Below are positions 25,919 through 34,948 of a stretch of 64,000 bases of DNA, one piece after another; the first letter of the stretch is position 1, and every line of letters begins with the position of its first letter. Below the pieces are notes generated by a model. It did no database searches. It had not been told where the DNA came from and saw only the letters and a program-made list of their open reading frames with translations. Both the position numbers and the translations under genes were made by a program. The stretch is from Verrucomicrobiota bacterium (lineage in GTDB: Bacteria; Verrucomicrobiota; Verrucomicrobiia; Verrucomicrobiales; Verrucomicrobiaceae), in the NCBI GenBank assembly GCA_025360015.1, contig JANYCZ010000042.1:111649-175648 (forward strand). The letters are read 5' to 3'.

Positions 25919-26647
25919 ATGAAAATAATCCCTGCTCTACTTACAATCCTCCTTACAACAGCTCTCACCGCTCGGGCTGATGTGATCACACAAACCCTCG
26001 ACTTTGGCACCTTCAACGGCGGCCAACAGTATTACTTCAATCAGTTCAATACCGCTCTCGGTACGCTGACGGGAGTGACGCTCAACTGGACCATCAACTC
26101 CACCATCACGAACGCCACCGTGACCAATGAGAACACTGGCACAGTCACCCTGAGCAAGATCGCCTTTACCAATTCAGTGCAAGGCTATGTGCCCTCGGTT
26201 GGTGAGAATGACTCGGCACTGGTGGCGGATGCACTCAGTGGCAAAACAGTGAATGCCACTGGCAACAAGACTCTCACCCACGGCCAGTCTTATACCATGA
26301 GCAACATCACCATGAACCCCTTCACGCAGACGGACCAATACACCACCGGAGACAACAGTTTCAATGCGTTCAAGGGCACCGGGAGCGTTCCGATTTACCT
26401 GACAAACACGTTTGGAGCCACCCCCACGGCCACAGGTTCCGGCAGCACCACCACTTCCTGGCTGACGAGCATCACCGGCAGCACCAGTGGCAATCTGCAC
26501 GTCACCTACACCTACAGCGCCACACCAGCGCCGATCGCGCCGGTTCCTGAACCTCCAGCCCTCATTCTCGGCTTTGGTGGAATTCTGGGCATGGCGGGGT
26601 TGGCCTTCAAGCGCCGCACGAAGAATGCCCCAGCAGTGCTCGCCTGA
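25919..26647 (+). CDS. PEP-CTERM sorting-domain surface protein
   Basis: This 242-residue exported protein has a signal peptide (MKIIPALLTILLTTALTARA), a Thr/Asn/Ser-rich body with an early TQTLDFGTFNGGQQYYF block resembling choice-of-anchor E domain proteins, and a C-terminal sorting signal. That signal is PVPEPP, then a hydrophobic helix (LILGFGGILGMAGLAF), then KRRTK. Exosortases recognise such tails, and the exosortase gene follows 29 bases downstream. I chose ATG 25919 over ATG 25910 because it gives a standard n-region. It is the only PEP-CTERM protein in the window and probably a surface or matrix-associated component. Confidence 0.88.
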   Translation: MKIIPALLTILLTTALTARADVITQTLDFGTFNGGQQYYFNQFNTALGTLTGVTLNWTINSTITNATVTNENTGTVTLSKIAFTNSVQGYVPSVGENDSALVADALSGKTVNATGNKTLTHGQSYTMSNITMNPFTQTDQYTTGDNSFNAFKGTGSVPIYLTNTFGATPTATGSGSTTTSWLTSITGSTSGNLHVTYTYSATPAPIAPVPEPPALILGFGGILGMAGLAFKRRTKNAPAVLA

Positions 26648-26676
26648 TCTCTTCCACCCTTTCACCGCCCGCTCTC

Positions 26677-28257
26677 TTGAACTCCCGAACTTCAGCGAAA
26701 AGCAGATCCGTGTGGTGGCTGTCAGCCTCCTCCGTCGTCTGCCTGTGTTTTGCACTTCAAGAGATTTGGGTTCGCCATCCAGCCTGTCATTTTTTACCGC
26801 TTCCTCTGATTACCTGGCTGTGGCTGGCAGCCCGGGACGGGATGGTCCGGGCCGCAGCGGCTCCTCAAAATTCGTCGGCATTCAGATGGCTCGCCATCGG
26901 CCATCTGTTGCTGGCACTCGTTTCGTTTCTGCTGATTTCGCCCTTCCTCGCAGGTCTGGCGTGTTTCATGACTTCGGCAGCCCTGGCGGTGGCCAAGGGA
27001 AAACCAGCGGAGCATGAAGCTCCGGCATGGTCGCTTCCGGCCCTCTCCCTGTTTTTCATTCCCCCGCCGATGATGCTGGACCAACATCTCCACCAGGTGC
27101 TGGCGGGACTCGCCGCCCGGCTCAGCCAGGGCTGGCTGGATGCCATGCAGGTGCTGCATGTCGTGCAGGGAACGATCGTCGCCACACCAGCGAAACGCTT
27201 CTTTGTTGATGATGCCTGCAGTGGCACGAACACCCTGCTTGTGGCCATCTGCGTGGCATTGATCCTCAGCATCCTCAATAGAAGATCATTGCTGCATGCG
27301 GCAACGCTGCTTGTCACCGCAGGCCTGCTTTCCGTGGCATCCAATGTTCTGCGCATCTGTCTGGTGATCGGCAGTTCCCACTTCTGGGGCTGGGAGCTCG
27401 ATCACGGCTGGGTGCATGATGCCGTGGGCATTGTCTTCTTCCTGCTGGATCTGCTGCTGATCTGGAGCGCAGACCACGGCCTGCATTTCCTTTTCAACCG
27501 GTCGTATGAACACGAAAGCCGCGACACCTGGGCCACCCCGCCGGTCCCCGTCGTAGCGTCCAGCCTTTTCAGCCGCCTGAGCTTGTGCGTGGCAGTCATT
27601 GGCGCGGCACTCCTCGTCGGCCCGACCGTCTTATCCCTCAGCCGCCCTGCCGCCACCCCGCTCGCCGTTGGGAGCCCTTCCGACCTCGGACAGATTCAGA
27701 TGCCCGCAACCTTGTCTGGCTGGGTGCGCGAAGGCGACAAGCCCGTGGAAGATTCCATGATCGGCAAAGTGGGAGTGCGCAACCAGGTGTGGCTCTACCA
27801 CAAAGGTGGCCAGGAGGCCTATGTCGCGGTCAATTTCCCTTTCCAAGGCTTCCATGACACACGGCTCTGCTACACCGGCCAGGGCTGGCAGTTTCAGCAG
27901 CAGGTGGACGCCGCGCTGCCCGGAGACGCTCCAAACACCGTGCGCTTTCTGGAAATGAACCAGCCCACCGAGATGACCCGCGCGCATCTCTGGCTGAGTG
28001 TGCTGGACGAGCACGGCACAGCCCAGCCCTTCATCTCTGAAGAGCCCCTGGAGCGAATGACCGAGCGTCTGCTGTCACGCTGGTCCAGTCCGAAACCGGT
28101 GACCACCACCACCTACGTGCTCCAGCTCATGACCCTTGAGCCGGACAATGACACCCGCTCACGGAACGCACTCACCGAACTGCTCGCTAGTGCGCGCACC
28201 TGCCTGGCCGAAGCCATTTCAAACCACAGCCCTGTTGCTGGAAAGGAAAGTGAATGA
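26677..28257 (+). CDS. Exosortase with C-terminal EpsI-like domain
   Basis: This protein of about 526 residues has eight or so membrane helices and the exosortase catalytic residues: C181 in VDDACSGTNTLL, R226 in SNVLRICLV, and H247 in HDAVGIVFF. Exosortases are transpeptidase-like enzymes that cleave PEP-CTERM tails. After residue 300 comes a further helix and an EpsI-like periplasmic domain with FHDTRLCYTGQGW at 392-404. The fusion resembles planctomycete/verrucomicrobial exosortases such as XrtU, but I cannot fix the subtype. The start is uncertain: a TTG at 26677, or a GTG at 26710. The stop overlaps the TPR gene start by 4 bases. Confidence 0.88.
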   Translation: MNSRTSAKSRSVWWLSASSVVCLCFALQEIWVRHPACHFLPLPLITWLWLAARDGMVRAAAAPQNSSAFRWLAIGHLLLALVSFLLISPFLAGLACFMTSAALAVAKGKPAEHEAPAWSLPALSLFFIPPPMMLDQHLHQVLAGLAARLSQGWLDAMQVLHVVQGTIVATPAKRFFVDDACSGTNTLLVAICVALILSILNRRSLLHAATLLVTAGLLSVASNVLRICLVIGSSHFWGWELDHGWVHDAVGIVFFLLDLLLIWSADHGLHFLFNRSYEHESRDTWATPPVPVVASSLFSRLSLCVAVIGAALLVGPTVLSLSRPAATPLAVGSPSDLGQIQMPATLSGWVREGDKPVEDSMIGKVGVRNQVWLYHKGGQEAYVAVNFPFQGFHDTRLCYTGQGWQFQQQVDAALPGDAPNTVRFLEMNQPTEMTRAHLWLSVLDEHGTAQPFISEEPLERMTERLLSRWSSPKPVTTTTYVLQLMTLEPDNDTRSRNALTELLASARTCLAEAISNHSPVAGKESE

Positions 28258-29732
28258 TCGAAGACTTCATGCATGAAACACGCTACCGCATCGCCGCGAT
28301 GCTGGACCAGCGTAAACCCCTGGACGGAGTGCTGGGACTGCCTGCGTTCTTTGCCCTGATCCTGCTCGCTTTCATGTTCATCAACTCGCGTGACGATGTC
28401 AGCAGCGAGTCTTTGGAGCAGCTGGAGAGAGAAGCGCAAAGCCAGCTCGACAAAGGCCATTTTGTGGAAGCTCGCATCGCAGCCATGCGGCTGATGCAGG
28501 ATGGGGTGCAGAATTCCAAAGCCATCCTGATCGAAGCCAAGGCGCTCCGTGGCATGGGCCGGGAGATCGAAGCCTTGCGTCTGCTGTCCCGCATGGCCCC
28601 CATCGACCGCCCCGGTCATGCTCCCGCCCATGTCATCCAGGCCACGATTCTCCTCGCTCAGAAAACTTGCGACATCCAGGCGGCCCGGCAGCACATCGAC
28701 AACGCCCTGCTCAGCGATCCGTCCAGCCAGGACGCGCTGGAACTGGCCGCACGCTTTGCCGCTGCCGGGCGGGATTGGAAAATCGCTCTGTCTTATCTCA
28801 ACAAGATGGAGACCCACAAGCGGGCTGATCTCCTGCTAATGAAAGCCACCGCTCTGCAGTTTTCCGGCCATGAGGAAGAGGCGGTTAAATTTGCACTCCA
28901 GGCGGAAACAGCCCTGCGCCTCATGCAGGAAACAGTCACAGCCAATGGCAACGAGGTACGTTTTTCCATCGCAGCCAGCCTCAGCTTGCAGCGCAAGTTT
29001 GGAGCAGCCGTCCAATGGATGCTGAGCACCGTCAATGGCAATCCCACCAAGGAAGAGCGCCAAGTCATCGGCGGCATCTATCTTTCCTGGAGCAGACACC
29101 TCAAAGAGCAGGCCTCCCCCGATCGCATGGAAGTGCTGCACCTGCTGGAGCAGGGCATCCAGGCCAGCCCGGAAAGCCAGGACCTCATCATGGCCTTCCT
29201 CAGTGACTGTGAAGAACTCACCAGCACTCCCGCAGACCGCCAACGCTATGTGGAAAAGATCCTGGGCAACGGCGGCATCTCCACCTCCTTTCTCCATTAC
29301 TACCTGGGGGTGCAGGATTGGAAGCAGGGCAACCGCGAAGCCGCGAAGTCACATTTCGAACTCGCCAGCTCGCTCAATCCTGGATTCAAGGTCATCGGCA
29401 ACAATCTGGCTATGGCCATCGCGTCGGTTTCCACAGATCGTGCGGACTTGGAAAAAGCTCTCGCGATCATCAATGAATTGATTCAGCAGGAGCCGGAAAA
29501 CCCGTTCTTCCTGGACACCCGCGGCCATGTGCATGCCAAAATGGGACAGTTCAAAGAGGCCGTGCGTGACATTGAACGCTCCCTGCCCAATGCCCGTGAC
29601 AAGAACTCCTCCCACGTCAAACTGGCCGACCTGTATGAGCGGCTGGGGATGATCGATCTCGCATCGGAGCATCGCTCAGCCTCTCTCGCGCATATGGCCG
29701 CTGCAACGGGCGCAAATCCAGGCGTTCGGTAA
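28254..29732 (+). CDS. Membrane-anchored TPR-repeat protein
   Basis: This 492-residue protein has one N-terminal helix (about 24-43, LPAFFALILLAFMFI) after a short cytoplasmic segment. A periplasmic alpha-helical solenoid follows, with several tetratricopeptide-like units such as LDKGHFVEARIAAMRLMQDG and FLDTRGHVHAKMGQFKEAVR. Its ATG overlaps the exosortase stop by 4 bases, implying coupled translation. TPR proteins are frequent partners in EPS/exosortase loci, where they scaffold assembly or export complexes. A similar role here is inferred. A terminator-like hairpin lies 25 bases downstream. Confidence 0.82.
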   Translation: MIEDFMHETRYRIAAMLDQRKPLDGVLGLPAFFALILLAFMFINSRDDVSSESLEQLEREAQSQLDKGHFVEARIAAMRLMQDGVQNSKAILIEAKALRGMGREIEALRLLSRMAPIDRPGHAPAHVIQATILLAQKTCDIQAARQHIDNALLSDPSSQDALELAARFAAAGRDWKIALSYLNKMETHKRADLLLMKATALQFSGHEEEAVKFALQAETALRLMQETVTANGNEVRFSIAASLSLQRKFGAAVQWMLSTVNGNPTKEERQVIGGIYLSWSRHLKEQASPDRMEVLHLLEQGIQASPESQDLIMAFLSDCEELTSTPADRQRYVEKILGNGGISTSFLHYYLGVQDWKQGNREAAKSHFELASSLNPGFKVIGNNLAMAIASVSTDRADLEKALAIINELIQQEPENPFFLDTRGHVHAKMGQFKEAVRDIERSLPNARDKNSSHVKLADLYERLGMIDLASEHRSASLAHMAAATGANPGVR

Positions 29733-29756
29733 GCGGGATGGGAGCGAATACGTTGA

Positions 29757-29784
29757 GGCGGGAGCAGGTGCCCGCCCCGTTTTT
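29757..29784 (+). terminator. Rho-independent terminator after the TPR gene
   Basis: GGCGGG (29757-29762) pairs with CCCGCC (29771-29776) around an 8-base loop. Three bases later comes TTTTT (29780-29784). It lies 25 bases after the stop codon of the TPR gene and would end the PEP-CTERM/exosortase operon. Confidence 0.65.
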
Positions 29785-29852
29785 CGCCCAGGAGCGGCAG
29801 TCTGAGAGTGGCTGAACGGCGTAACCCATTTGCGGTCTAAAGTGCGAGCACC

Positions 29853-29881
29853 TTGACATCCGGGGTGAAAGCATGCCCTAA
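29853..29881 (+). promoter_or_regulatory. Weak candidate promoter of topB
   Basis: A perfect TTGACA (29853-29858) is followed after 17 bases by CCCTAA (29876-29881), a poor match to TATAAT. It sits about 40 bases before the topB ATG. Only the -35 element is convincing. Confidence 0.3.
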
Positions 29882-29919
29882 GTAGGCCCTTTTTTCCGTC
29901 ACCACCTGTTCATACGCAC

Positions 29920-32514
29920 ATGCCCAAAACCCTGATCATTGCCGAAAAGCCCAGTGTCGCCGCCGATCTTGCCCGCGCACTTGCCAAAGCCCCTGGCATG
30001 AAGCCCTTCGCCAAAGAAAAGGACTGGTACGAAAATGAAACGCACGTGATCTCCTCCGCCGTGGGCCATCTGCTGGAGCTCGGCATGCCGATGGTGGACG
30101 GTAAAAAGGTCGGCTGGGGCTTCACCAGCCTGCCGATCATGCCGGAGCAGTTTGAGCTTAATCCCATCGAGCAAAGCGCGGACCGCTACAAACTGCTGAC
30201 CAAGCTGCTCAAACGCAAGGATGTGGACAGCGTGATCAATGCCTGCGATGCCGGGCGTGAGGGTGAGCTGATTTTTCGCTACATTATGGATGCCAGCGGC
30301 TGCAAGAAGCCCGTGCAGCGCCTGTGGATGCAGTCCATGACCCAAGGCTCGATTCTCGATGCCTACAAGCACTTGCGGACCAACGAGCAGATGCTGCCGC
30401 TGGCAGACGCGGCGAAGTGCCGCAGCGAAAGCGACTGGCTGGTGGGCATCAACGGCACCCGTGCGCTCACCGCGCTGAATTCACGCCATGGCGGCTTCCG
30501 CCTCACCCCGGTGGGCCGGGTGCAGACGCCGACGCTGTCGGTGCTGGCTCATCGTGAGCTCGACATCGCCGCCTTCGTGCCACGCACGTATTTTGAAGCC
30601 ATCGCGCTGTTTGAAGTCTCTGCGGGCCAGTATTCCGGCCGCTGGATCAACGAAAGCTTCAAGAAAGACGAGACCGACGAGCATAAGAAGGCCGAGCGTC
30701 TCTGGGAGCAAGGCACCGCGCAGGCGATTGCCGACCGCTGCAAAGGCAAGCCCGGCATCGTCGAGCAGGTCACCAAGCCCACCCGTCAGGCCCCACCCCT
30801 GCTCTACGATCTGACCAGCCTCCAGCGCGAAGCGAGCAACCGCTTCGGCTTCTCTGCACGGCGCACCCTGCAAATCGCGCAGGCGCTCTATGAAAAGTTC
30901 AAGGTGCTGACCTATCCTCGTACGGATTCACGCCACCTGCCGGAAGATTACCTCAGCACGGTGACCGAGACGCTGCAAACCTTTGCCAGCCACGACAGCC
31001 GCAAGCAGGACGCCCTGCCGCATGAACTCGGCACGCACGCCGCCACCGCGCTGGATAAAAAGTGGGTTCGGCTCAACAAGCGCATCTTCGACAGCACCAA
31101 GGTCAGCGACCACTTTGCCATCATCCCAACCGGTCAGATTCCCCCGAAAGAGCTGCCCGAGGCCGAGCAGAAGCTGTTCGACATGGTGGCACGCCGTTTC
31201 GTGGCGGTGTTCTTCCCGGCGGCTGAGTTTGAAGTGACCACGCGCATCACGCGAGTGGGCCAGGATGCCTTCCAGAGTAACGGCAAGGTGCTCAAGGAGC
31301 CCGGCTGGCTCTCCGTCTATGGCAAAAAAGCGGCTGAAGAAGCCGCTGAAGGTGGTGAAGACGCCGCCAAACTGCTCGTGGCCGCGAACCCCGGCGATAA
31401 AGCCAGCACCCTAGATGTCGAGGTCAATGAGCACCAGACCAAGCCGCCACCGCGCTTCACGGAAGCCACCATTCTTTCCATGATGGAAGGTGCCGGCAAA
31501 CGCGTGGAGGACGAGGAATTCGCCGAAGCCATGAGTGAACGCGGTCTGGGCACGCCTGCGACACGTGCTGCGATCATCGAAGGTCTGATCATGGACCGGT
31601 ACATCGAGCGTGTGCAGCGAGACTTCCACGTCACCGCCAAAGGCCTCGCACTCATTGAGCAGATCAGCGCCATTGGCATTGATGAGCTCAGCTCGCCCGA
31701 AATGACCGGTCAGTGGGAATACAAGCTGCGCCAGATGGAGCATCGGGAACTGGATCGCGCCAGTTTCATGCGCGACATCCGCCACCTCACCAAGCAGGTC
31801 GTGGAAAAAACCAAGGCCTATTCCAAAGCGGCCAAGGACAAGGTCTTCCCCGATTTCCCCGCCACCTGCGGTGTGTGTGGCAGCAAGGAAGGCTACAAGC
31901 AGACGGAAGAATTCTACGGCTGCAAAAATCCGAAGTGCAAAGTGCGCGTCTTCAAGACCGTGGCCAGCCGCCCGCTCAGCGAAGATGAGATCCGCACCCT
32001 GATCGAAAAACGCTTCCTCGGCCCGCTCGACGGCTTCCGCAGCAAAAAGGGCAAGGACTTCAGCGCCGCAATGCAGATCAAGGACGACATGAAAGTCGCC
32101 TTCGTCTTTGGCGACGGAAGTGATCCAGACAGTATCAACTGGGATGAATGCGCGGTGATCGCAGACTGCCCGGTGTGCGCCAAGAAAGGCCGCAAGGGTG
32201 AAAAGATCTACGAAACCGCGGACGCTTACCAGTGCAAGATCAACGCCGCCGAGTCCTCCAAGTGCAACGCACGTCTTCCAAAGAAGCTGTGTCAGAAGGA
32301 CATCACGCCCGAAAACGCACGTGAGTTCTTCGCCGATGGCAAGACCTCGCTGATCACCGGCATGATCTCCAAACGCGGACGCCCCTTCAGCACCTTTCTT
32401 GTCTGCACTCCAGGTGAGAAGCGCATCATGAGCTGGGAATTCCCGCCGCGTGAAGCGAAGCCGAAGGCCGAAAAGAAGGCGAAGAAGCCTGCCGGAGTCA
32501 GCGGGCGCGGCTAA
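29920..32514 (+). CDS. topB: DNA topoisomerase III (type IA)
   Basis: This 864-residue enzyme relaxes or decatenates DNA by a reversible 5'-phosphotyrosine break. Its TOPRIM domain begins MPKTLIIAEKPSVAADLARA and contains NACDAGREGELIFRYI (acidic residues near 110-116). The active-site tyrosine is Y332 in LTYPRTDSRH, followed by ISDHFAI-type motif DHFAIIPTG near 393. Two cysteine-rich segments follow: CGVCGSKEGY...GCKNPKCK (about 649-674), and a C-terminal block with CPVCAKKG and CNARLPKKLC. The length suits TopB rather than TopA. No SD sequence precedes its ATG. It meets the convergent thioesterase gene with a 4-base overlap. Confidence 0.93.
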   Translation: MPKTLIIAEKPSVAADLARALAKAPGMKPFAKEKDWYENETHVISSAVGHLLELGMPMVDGKKVGWGFTSLPIMPEQFELNPIEQSADRYKLLTKLLKRKDVDSVINACDAGREGELIFRYIMDASGCKKPVQRLWMQSMTQGSILDAYKHLRTNEQMLPLADAAKCRSESDWLVGINGTRALTALNSRHGGFRLTPVGRVQTPTLSVLAHRELDIAAFVPRTYFEAIALFEVSAGQYSGRWINESFKKDETDEHKKAERLWEQGTAQAIADRCKGKPGIVEQVTKPTRQAPPLLYDLTSLQREASNRFGFSARRTLQIAQALYEKFKVLTYPRTDSRHLPEDYLSTVTETLQTFASHDSRKQDALPHELGTHAATALDKKWVRLNKRIFDSTKVSDHFAIIPTGQIPPKELPEAEQKLFDMVARRFVAVFFPAAEFEVTTRITRVGQDAFQSNGKVLKEPGWLSVYGKKAAEEAAEGGEDAAKLLVAANPGDKASTLDVEVNEHQTKPPPRFTEATILSMMEGAGKRVEDEEFAEAMSERGLGTPATRAAIIEGLIMDRYIERVQRDFHVTAKGLALIEQISAIGIDELSSPEMTGQWEYKLRQMEHRELDRASFMRDIRHLTKQVVEKTKAYSKAAKDKVFPDFPATCGVCGSKEGYKQTEEFYGCKNPKCKVRVFKTVASRPLSEDEIRTLIEKRFLGPLDGFRSKKGKDFSAAMQIKDDMKVAFVFGDGSDPDSINWDECAVIADCPVCAKKGRKGEKIYETADAYQCKINAAESSKCNARLPKKLCQKDITPENAREFFADGKTSLITGMISKRGRPFSTFLVCTPGEKRIMSWEFPPREAKPKAEKKAKKPAGVSGRG

Positions 32515-32948
32515 ACCGCGTCCGGCTTTGTTTTCGTCAGATGCGCGTATTTCGTCTTCCAGTCTTCTGGAAGACGTGCGGGCCTGCCTTCTGGCATCTG
32601 CACCAGCGCCAATGACTGGCGGCAGGTGATGAGGAGGGCATTGTCTTCGGCGCGGCGCATTTCAAACGAGCACCAGAAACGTACACGTTCGACGGTTTCG
32701 AGCCTGCCATGGATGATGAGTTCGTCTCCCAGTCTGGCCGGCTTTTTGTAGTCGATCTCGGTGCGCACCACGACAGGGAAGAGCTGGGACTGCGCCATGT
32801 CGCGCAGCTTCATGCCCATCAGGCCCGCAAGGCGCGTACGCGCCGTCTCGATCATGCGGAGGTAGGCGATGTTGTGAACCACGCCACCGCAGTCGGTGTC
32901 AAAGAACATCACCTCTTCGCGGGTTTCAATGGTTGGCGTCTCTTGCAT
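32511..32948 (-). CDS. YbgC/FcbC-type acyl-CoA thioesterase (hotdog fold)
   Basis: This 145-residue protein shows the 4-hydroxybenzoyl-CoA thioesterase signature: EVMFFDTDCGGVVHNIAYLR, with the catalytic aspartate of the D-x(7)-H/N region, followed by RTRLAGLMG. Later come PARLGDELIIHGRLETVERV and ALLITCRQSLALVQM. Such enzymes hydrolyse acyl-CoA or acyl-ACP thioesters in the cytoplasm; YbgC homologues sit with Tol-Pal genes, but here the neighbour is ispH, 1 base upstream on the same strand. Its end overlaps the topB stop on the other strand by 4 bases. The substrate is unknown. Confidence 0.87.
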   Translation of the reverse strand: MQETPTIETREEVMFFDTDCGGVVHNIAYLRMIETARTRLAGLMGMKLRDMAQSQLFPVVVRTEIDYKKPARLGDELIIHGRLETVERVRFWCSFEMRRAEDNALLITCRQSLALVQMPEGRPARLPEDWKTKYAHLTKTKPDAV

Positions 32949-32949
32949 G

Positions 32950-34188
32950 TCAGTTCAAAGCAGCGCGTACAGCAGCCTCATCGACGCCCCGCAGGCCAAA
33001 CACGCGTAGCACGGTGTCTTCGATGAGATTGTTGGGACAGGAAGCGCCGGCGGTGATGCCGACGGTCACCGGGCCGTCGCCAGCCAGCTTGGTGGAGTAG
33101 CTTTCCTTCTCGGCTTTGAGGTGGAGATCGAAATGGACAATCTGCTCCAGAGATTTGAGGCAGTCGGCGGTGCGGATGAAAAAGGTCGGGAGCTGCTGCT
33201 CGCCAATTTCGACGAGATGCGTCGTGTTGGAGCTGTTGTAGCCGCCGACGACGAGGAGCACGTCCAATGGCTGCTGCAGCAGGCCAAAAAGGGAGTCCTG
33301 GCGTTCCTGCGTGGCGCCGCAGATGGTGTCGAAAACTTGGAAATTGGTAATGCCTGCTTCAGGGCCGTGGCGGTCCAGCACGGCCTGGCGCAGGCGACGC
33401 TGAACTTCTTCCGTTTCCGACTTGAGCATGGTCGTCTGATTGGCCACGCCGATGCGCGTGAGGTGCTGATCGGGGTCAAAGCCATCGGAATGGGCTCCGG
33501 GCGGGAAACGTTTCAAAAAGGCTTCTTTGTCTCCGCCATTGCGGATGTAGTCGCAGACGTAATCGACATCGGCCAAGGTGAGCACCACTAGGTAGTTGCC
33601 CATGCCGTCGTCGCCCATGGCGCGGGAGGAGGTGGCGCGGGTTTCTTCGTGGCTGGCTTTGCCGTGAATGATGGAGGTAAAAGCAGTCTTGGCATACTGC
33701 CGGACGCGCTTCCAGACGCTCATCACATCGCCGCAGGTCGTATCGACCACCATGCAGCCGCGGGCGGCGATCAATTTCATGAGCCTGGTTTCAGCGCCGA
33801 AGGCTGGGACGATGACCACGTCGTCCGGTGTCATCGTGGCGACCATCGCTTCATGCTCCGCATTGGGAATGCTGACCACCCCCATTTCGGTGAGCTGGCG
33901 GTTCACTTCCTGATTGTGGATGATTTCACCCAGCAGAAAAACGCGGCGGTCAGCAAAGACTTTTCGTGCCGCGTAGGCAAGGTCGATGGCGCGTTCAACG
34001 CCATAGCAGAAGCCGAAATCTCGGGCCAGACGCACGGTGGTGGCACCGATCTGAATCACGCTGCCTTTGGCGCGGATTTGCTCGACAATGCGGCTGCGGT
34101 AATGAGTCTCCACCTCGGCCTGCACGCGCTCCATCACCTCAGGGGTACGAACATTGACCCGACGGGCGGCTGGAGCAGGTGCAGACAT
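32950..34188 (-). CDS. ispH: 4-hydroxy-3-methylbut-2-enyl diphosphate reductase
   Basis: This 412-residue protein catalyses the last MEP-pathway step, making IPP and DMAPP with a 4Fe-4S cluster. The three cluster cysteines are visible: C61 in FGFCYGVERAIDLAY, C152 in VVDTTCGDVMSVWKRV and C384 in ASCPNNLIEDTVL. Substrate-binding histidines appear in LGEIIHNQEVN and SIIHGKASHEETRAT. It is about 100 residues longer than E. coli IspH and matches the long cyanobacterial/plant-type layout with an N-terminal extension. It probably forms an operon with the thioesterase. No SD precedes its start. Confidence 0.93.
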   Translation of the reverse strand: MSAPAPAARRVNVRTPEVMERVQAEVETHYRSRIVEQIRAKGSVIQIGATTVRLARDFGFCYGVERAIDLAYAARKVFADRRVFLLGEIIHNQEVNRQLTEMGVVSIPNAEHEAMVATMTPDDVVIVPAFGAETRLMKLIAARGCMVVDTTCGDVMSVWKRVRQYAKTAFTSIIHGKASHEETRATSSRAMGDDGMGNYLVVLTLADVDYVCDYIRNGGDKEAFLKRFPPGAHSDGFDPDQHLTRIGVANQTTMLKSETEEVQRRLRQAVLDRHGPEAGITNFQVFDTICGATQERQDSLFGLLQQPLDVLLVVGGYNSSNTTHLVEIGEQQLPTFFIRTADCLKSLEQIVHFDLHLKAEKESYSTKLAGDGPVTVGITAGASCPNNLIEDTVLRVFGLRGVDEAAVRAALN

Positions 34189-34207
34189 GAGATGGAATTA
34201 AGCTAAC

Positions 34208-34834
34208 TCAGTAGTACATTTTGCCTTTGGCGGCATCTTCAAAGACCTTGTTGCTGTTCATATACGAATCAGGCGGGTCGGCGAGCTTGCTATCGTCAAG
34301 CACTGGCAGAGTTTTGCCAATGGTGGCGTCTTCAGGCTGGGAGACGGCGATGTTGAGCGGCGTACCGGTCCGGACCATGCTGAAAATCTTCTGCGCGGAC
34401 TTGATCGGCAGACGGACGCAGCCGTGGGTGCAGGGATAAGGCTTCACCCAGCCCCAGTGCATGCCATAGGCGGACTGGAACTCCATCCAGAAGGTCATCG
34501 GATACCCGGCTCCTGGGCTGCTGGCACGGCGGCGGTTGGCCACCTTGCTGTAGATGGTGAAATTGCCTTTGGGAGTCGGGGTGCTGGCGGTGCCGACAGA
34601 GCATGGGGTCGCGAGGAGCACTTCGTTGCCTTCCATCACATAAACGCGCTGGGCTCCGGTGCTGAGCTTGACACGCACATTCGAAGGGTTTTTCACGGGT
34701 TTGGTCGCCGGGTCATAACTGAGGGAGGAATGGCCGCCTGTTTTAACGGCGGCGCAGTTGCTGAGAGCGAGAGCGAGCCCGGCAAAGGCAAGCGCCTTTA
34801 CGGAACAGCGGAGGATGGAGAGGTGCGAATGCAT
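34208..34834 (-). CDS. L,D-transpeptidase (YkuD family) lipoprotein
   Basis: This protein of about 208 residues has a signal with a lipobox-like LALSNCAAV, so it is probably a lipoprotein. The YkuD catalytic domain begins VRVKLSTGAQRVYVMEGNEV and includes GNFTIYSKVANRR and the active-site motif HGCVRLPIKSAQKIF, where the cysteine forms the acyl-enzyme. The family makes 3-3 peptidoglycan cross-links or anchors lipoproteins to the wall. I used the ATG at 34834, since the extension to 34873 would place 13 polar residues before the signal. It is divergent from gspE, 114 bases apart, and lies 19 bases before ispH. Confidence 0.87.
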   Translation of the reverse strand: MHSHLSILRCSVKALAFAGLALALSNCAAVKTGGHSSLSYDPATKPVKNPSNVRVKLSTGAQRVYVMEGNEVLLATPCSVGTASTPTPKGNFTIYSKVANRRRASSPGAGYPMTFWMEFQSAYGMHWGWVKPYPCTHGCVRLPIKSAQKIFSMVRTGTPLNIAVSQPEDATIGKTLPVLDDSKLADPPDSYMNSNKVFEDAAKGKMYY

Positions 34835-34948
34835 AGAGGCAGCGCATGTAGCACACGATTCCCTCCGCTCCACCGTTTTTCTTCATTGGATGATCCGCTT
34901 GCAGACAGTGAGAAACTTTGTCCTCCTTGATGCGTTCTATCGCCCCAC

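Noticed and set aside
29733..29919. Possible small RNA between the TPR gene and topB
   Set aside because: Only a terminator-like hairpin and a weak promoter are visible; no independent evidence of a transcript.
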